This document shows positions 63,871-64,000 of a stretch of 64,000 nucleotides of DNA, piece after piece (within the stretch, counting starts at the first letter, position 1; each line of letters begins with the position of its first letter). A program made the translations under genes and the position numbers. Below the pieces are notes generated by a model. That model was not told the DNA's origin and searched no databases. It saw only the letters and a program-made list of their open reading frames with translations. Origin of the DNA: Phyllobacterium lublinensis. GTDB taxonomy: Bacteria > Pseudomonadota > Alphaproteobacteria > Rhizobiales > Rhizobiaceae. The DNA lies in NCBI RefSeq assembly GCF_020164435.1, contig NZ_JAIUDQ010000016.1:62001-126000 (forward strand). Direction: 5' to 3'.

Positions 63871-64000
63871 ATGCTGAGACCTTGGACAAACGGCTGAATG
63901 CTTTTCGGCCCGATCTGGCGGATGAAACCCTGCGTGGCATGGTCGAGGCGGAACGCTTTGCTGCCGGCAAGCCAATGCGTGTCGCCGATCCGGTGGTTGA
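63867..64000 (+). CDS. NlpC/P60 family peptidase, N-terminal fragment
   Basis: A GTG at 63867 overlaps the regulator stop by 4 bases and opens a frame that runs off the window after 44 codons. It begins MNAETLDKRLNAFRPDLADETLRGMVEAERF and has FAAGKPMRVADPVV, the usual start of the rhizobial NlpC/P60 proteins that follow the aminopeptidase gene; SH3 and NlpC/P60 domains would come later. The call rests on this start and on gene order. Confidence 0.65.
   Translation, partial: MNAETLDKRLNAFRPDLADETLRGMVEAERFAAGKPMRVADPVV

Overview
The window is chromosomal DNA of an alphaproteobacterium of the order Hyphomicrobiales (Rhizobiales), most like the Brucellaceae/Phyllobacteriaceae. The pointers are the gene order rimP-nusA-ylxR-infB-rbfA-truB-rpsO-pnp, the irr / fabA-fabB-fabI divergon, the mutM-ech-rpsT-dnaA order, a Usg homologue, and rhizobial-type intergenic inverted repeats. 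The genus is an inference; no rRNA or tRNA gene lies in the window.

Layout. 1-1.2 kb: the end of a TctA-type permease and a 54-residue ORF. 1.3-12.5 kb: translation and RNA-turnover operon (promoter, attenuator-like hairpin, rimP to truB, then rpsO, pnp, and an RsmC-like methyltransferase). 12.7-16.3 kb: type II fatty-acid genes fabA-fabB-fabI, divergent from the iron regulator irr. 16.4-18 kb: a decay zone with an intact Phd antitoxin, a broken VapC toxin gene, a frameshifted outer-membrane barrel and an inverted-repeat element. 18-30 kb: accessory metabolism (hydroxyacid dehydrogenase, Old Yellow Enzyme, a moeB/aconitase-X operon between two copies of one repeat, a guanidinium exporter under a guanidine-II riboswitch, small hydrolase, DUF2778 and DUF4087 proteins, acyl-CoA dehydrogenase / HxlR pair). 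30.5-33.1 kb: an 860-residue fusion of an adenylation domain, a carrier domain and an acyltransferase-3-like membrane domain. 33.4-41.5 kb: solitary groEL, usg, GST, SDR, two methyltransferases, DoxX, DUF1254. 41.5-50 kb: recF, dnaN, dnaA, rpsT, ech, mutM, deoB. 50-62 kb: a complete tad/cpa Flp-pilus locus. 62-64 kb: M17 aminopeptidase, a winged-helix regulator and the start of an NlpC/P60 gene.

How the parts fit. The housekeeping blocks are compact operons with overlapping start and stop codons. The accessory stretches are marked by pseudogenes, short palindromic operator candidates and at least three kinds of inverted-repeat element. In three places a repeat end supplies the stop codon of the neighbouring gene (fabB, the SH3 gene, the Old Yellow Enzyme gene).

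Most noteworthy: the adenylation-carrier-acyltransferase fusion, which packs the logic of a Dlt-type export acylation system into one chain; the riboswitch in front of gdx; the moeB/aconitase-X cassette; and the repeat family that fills the fabB-fabI spacer. All function calls come from reading motifs and remembered family members; no database search was run.
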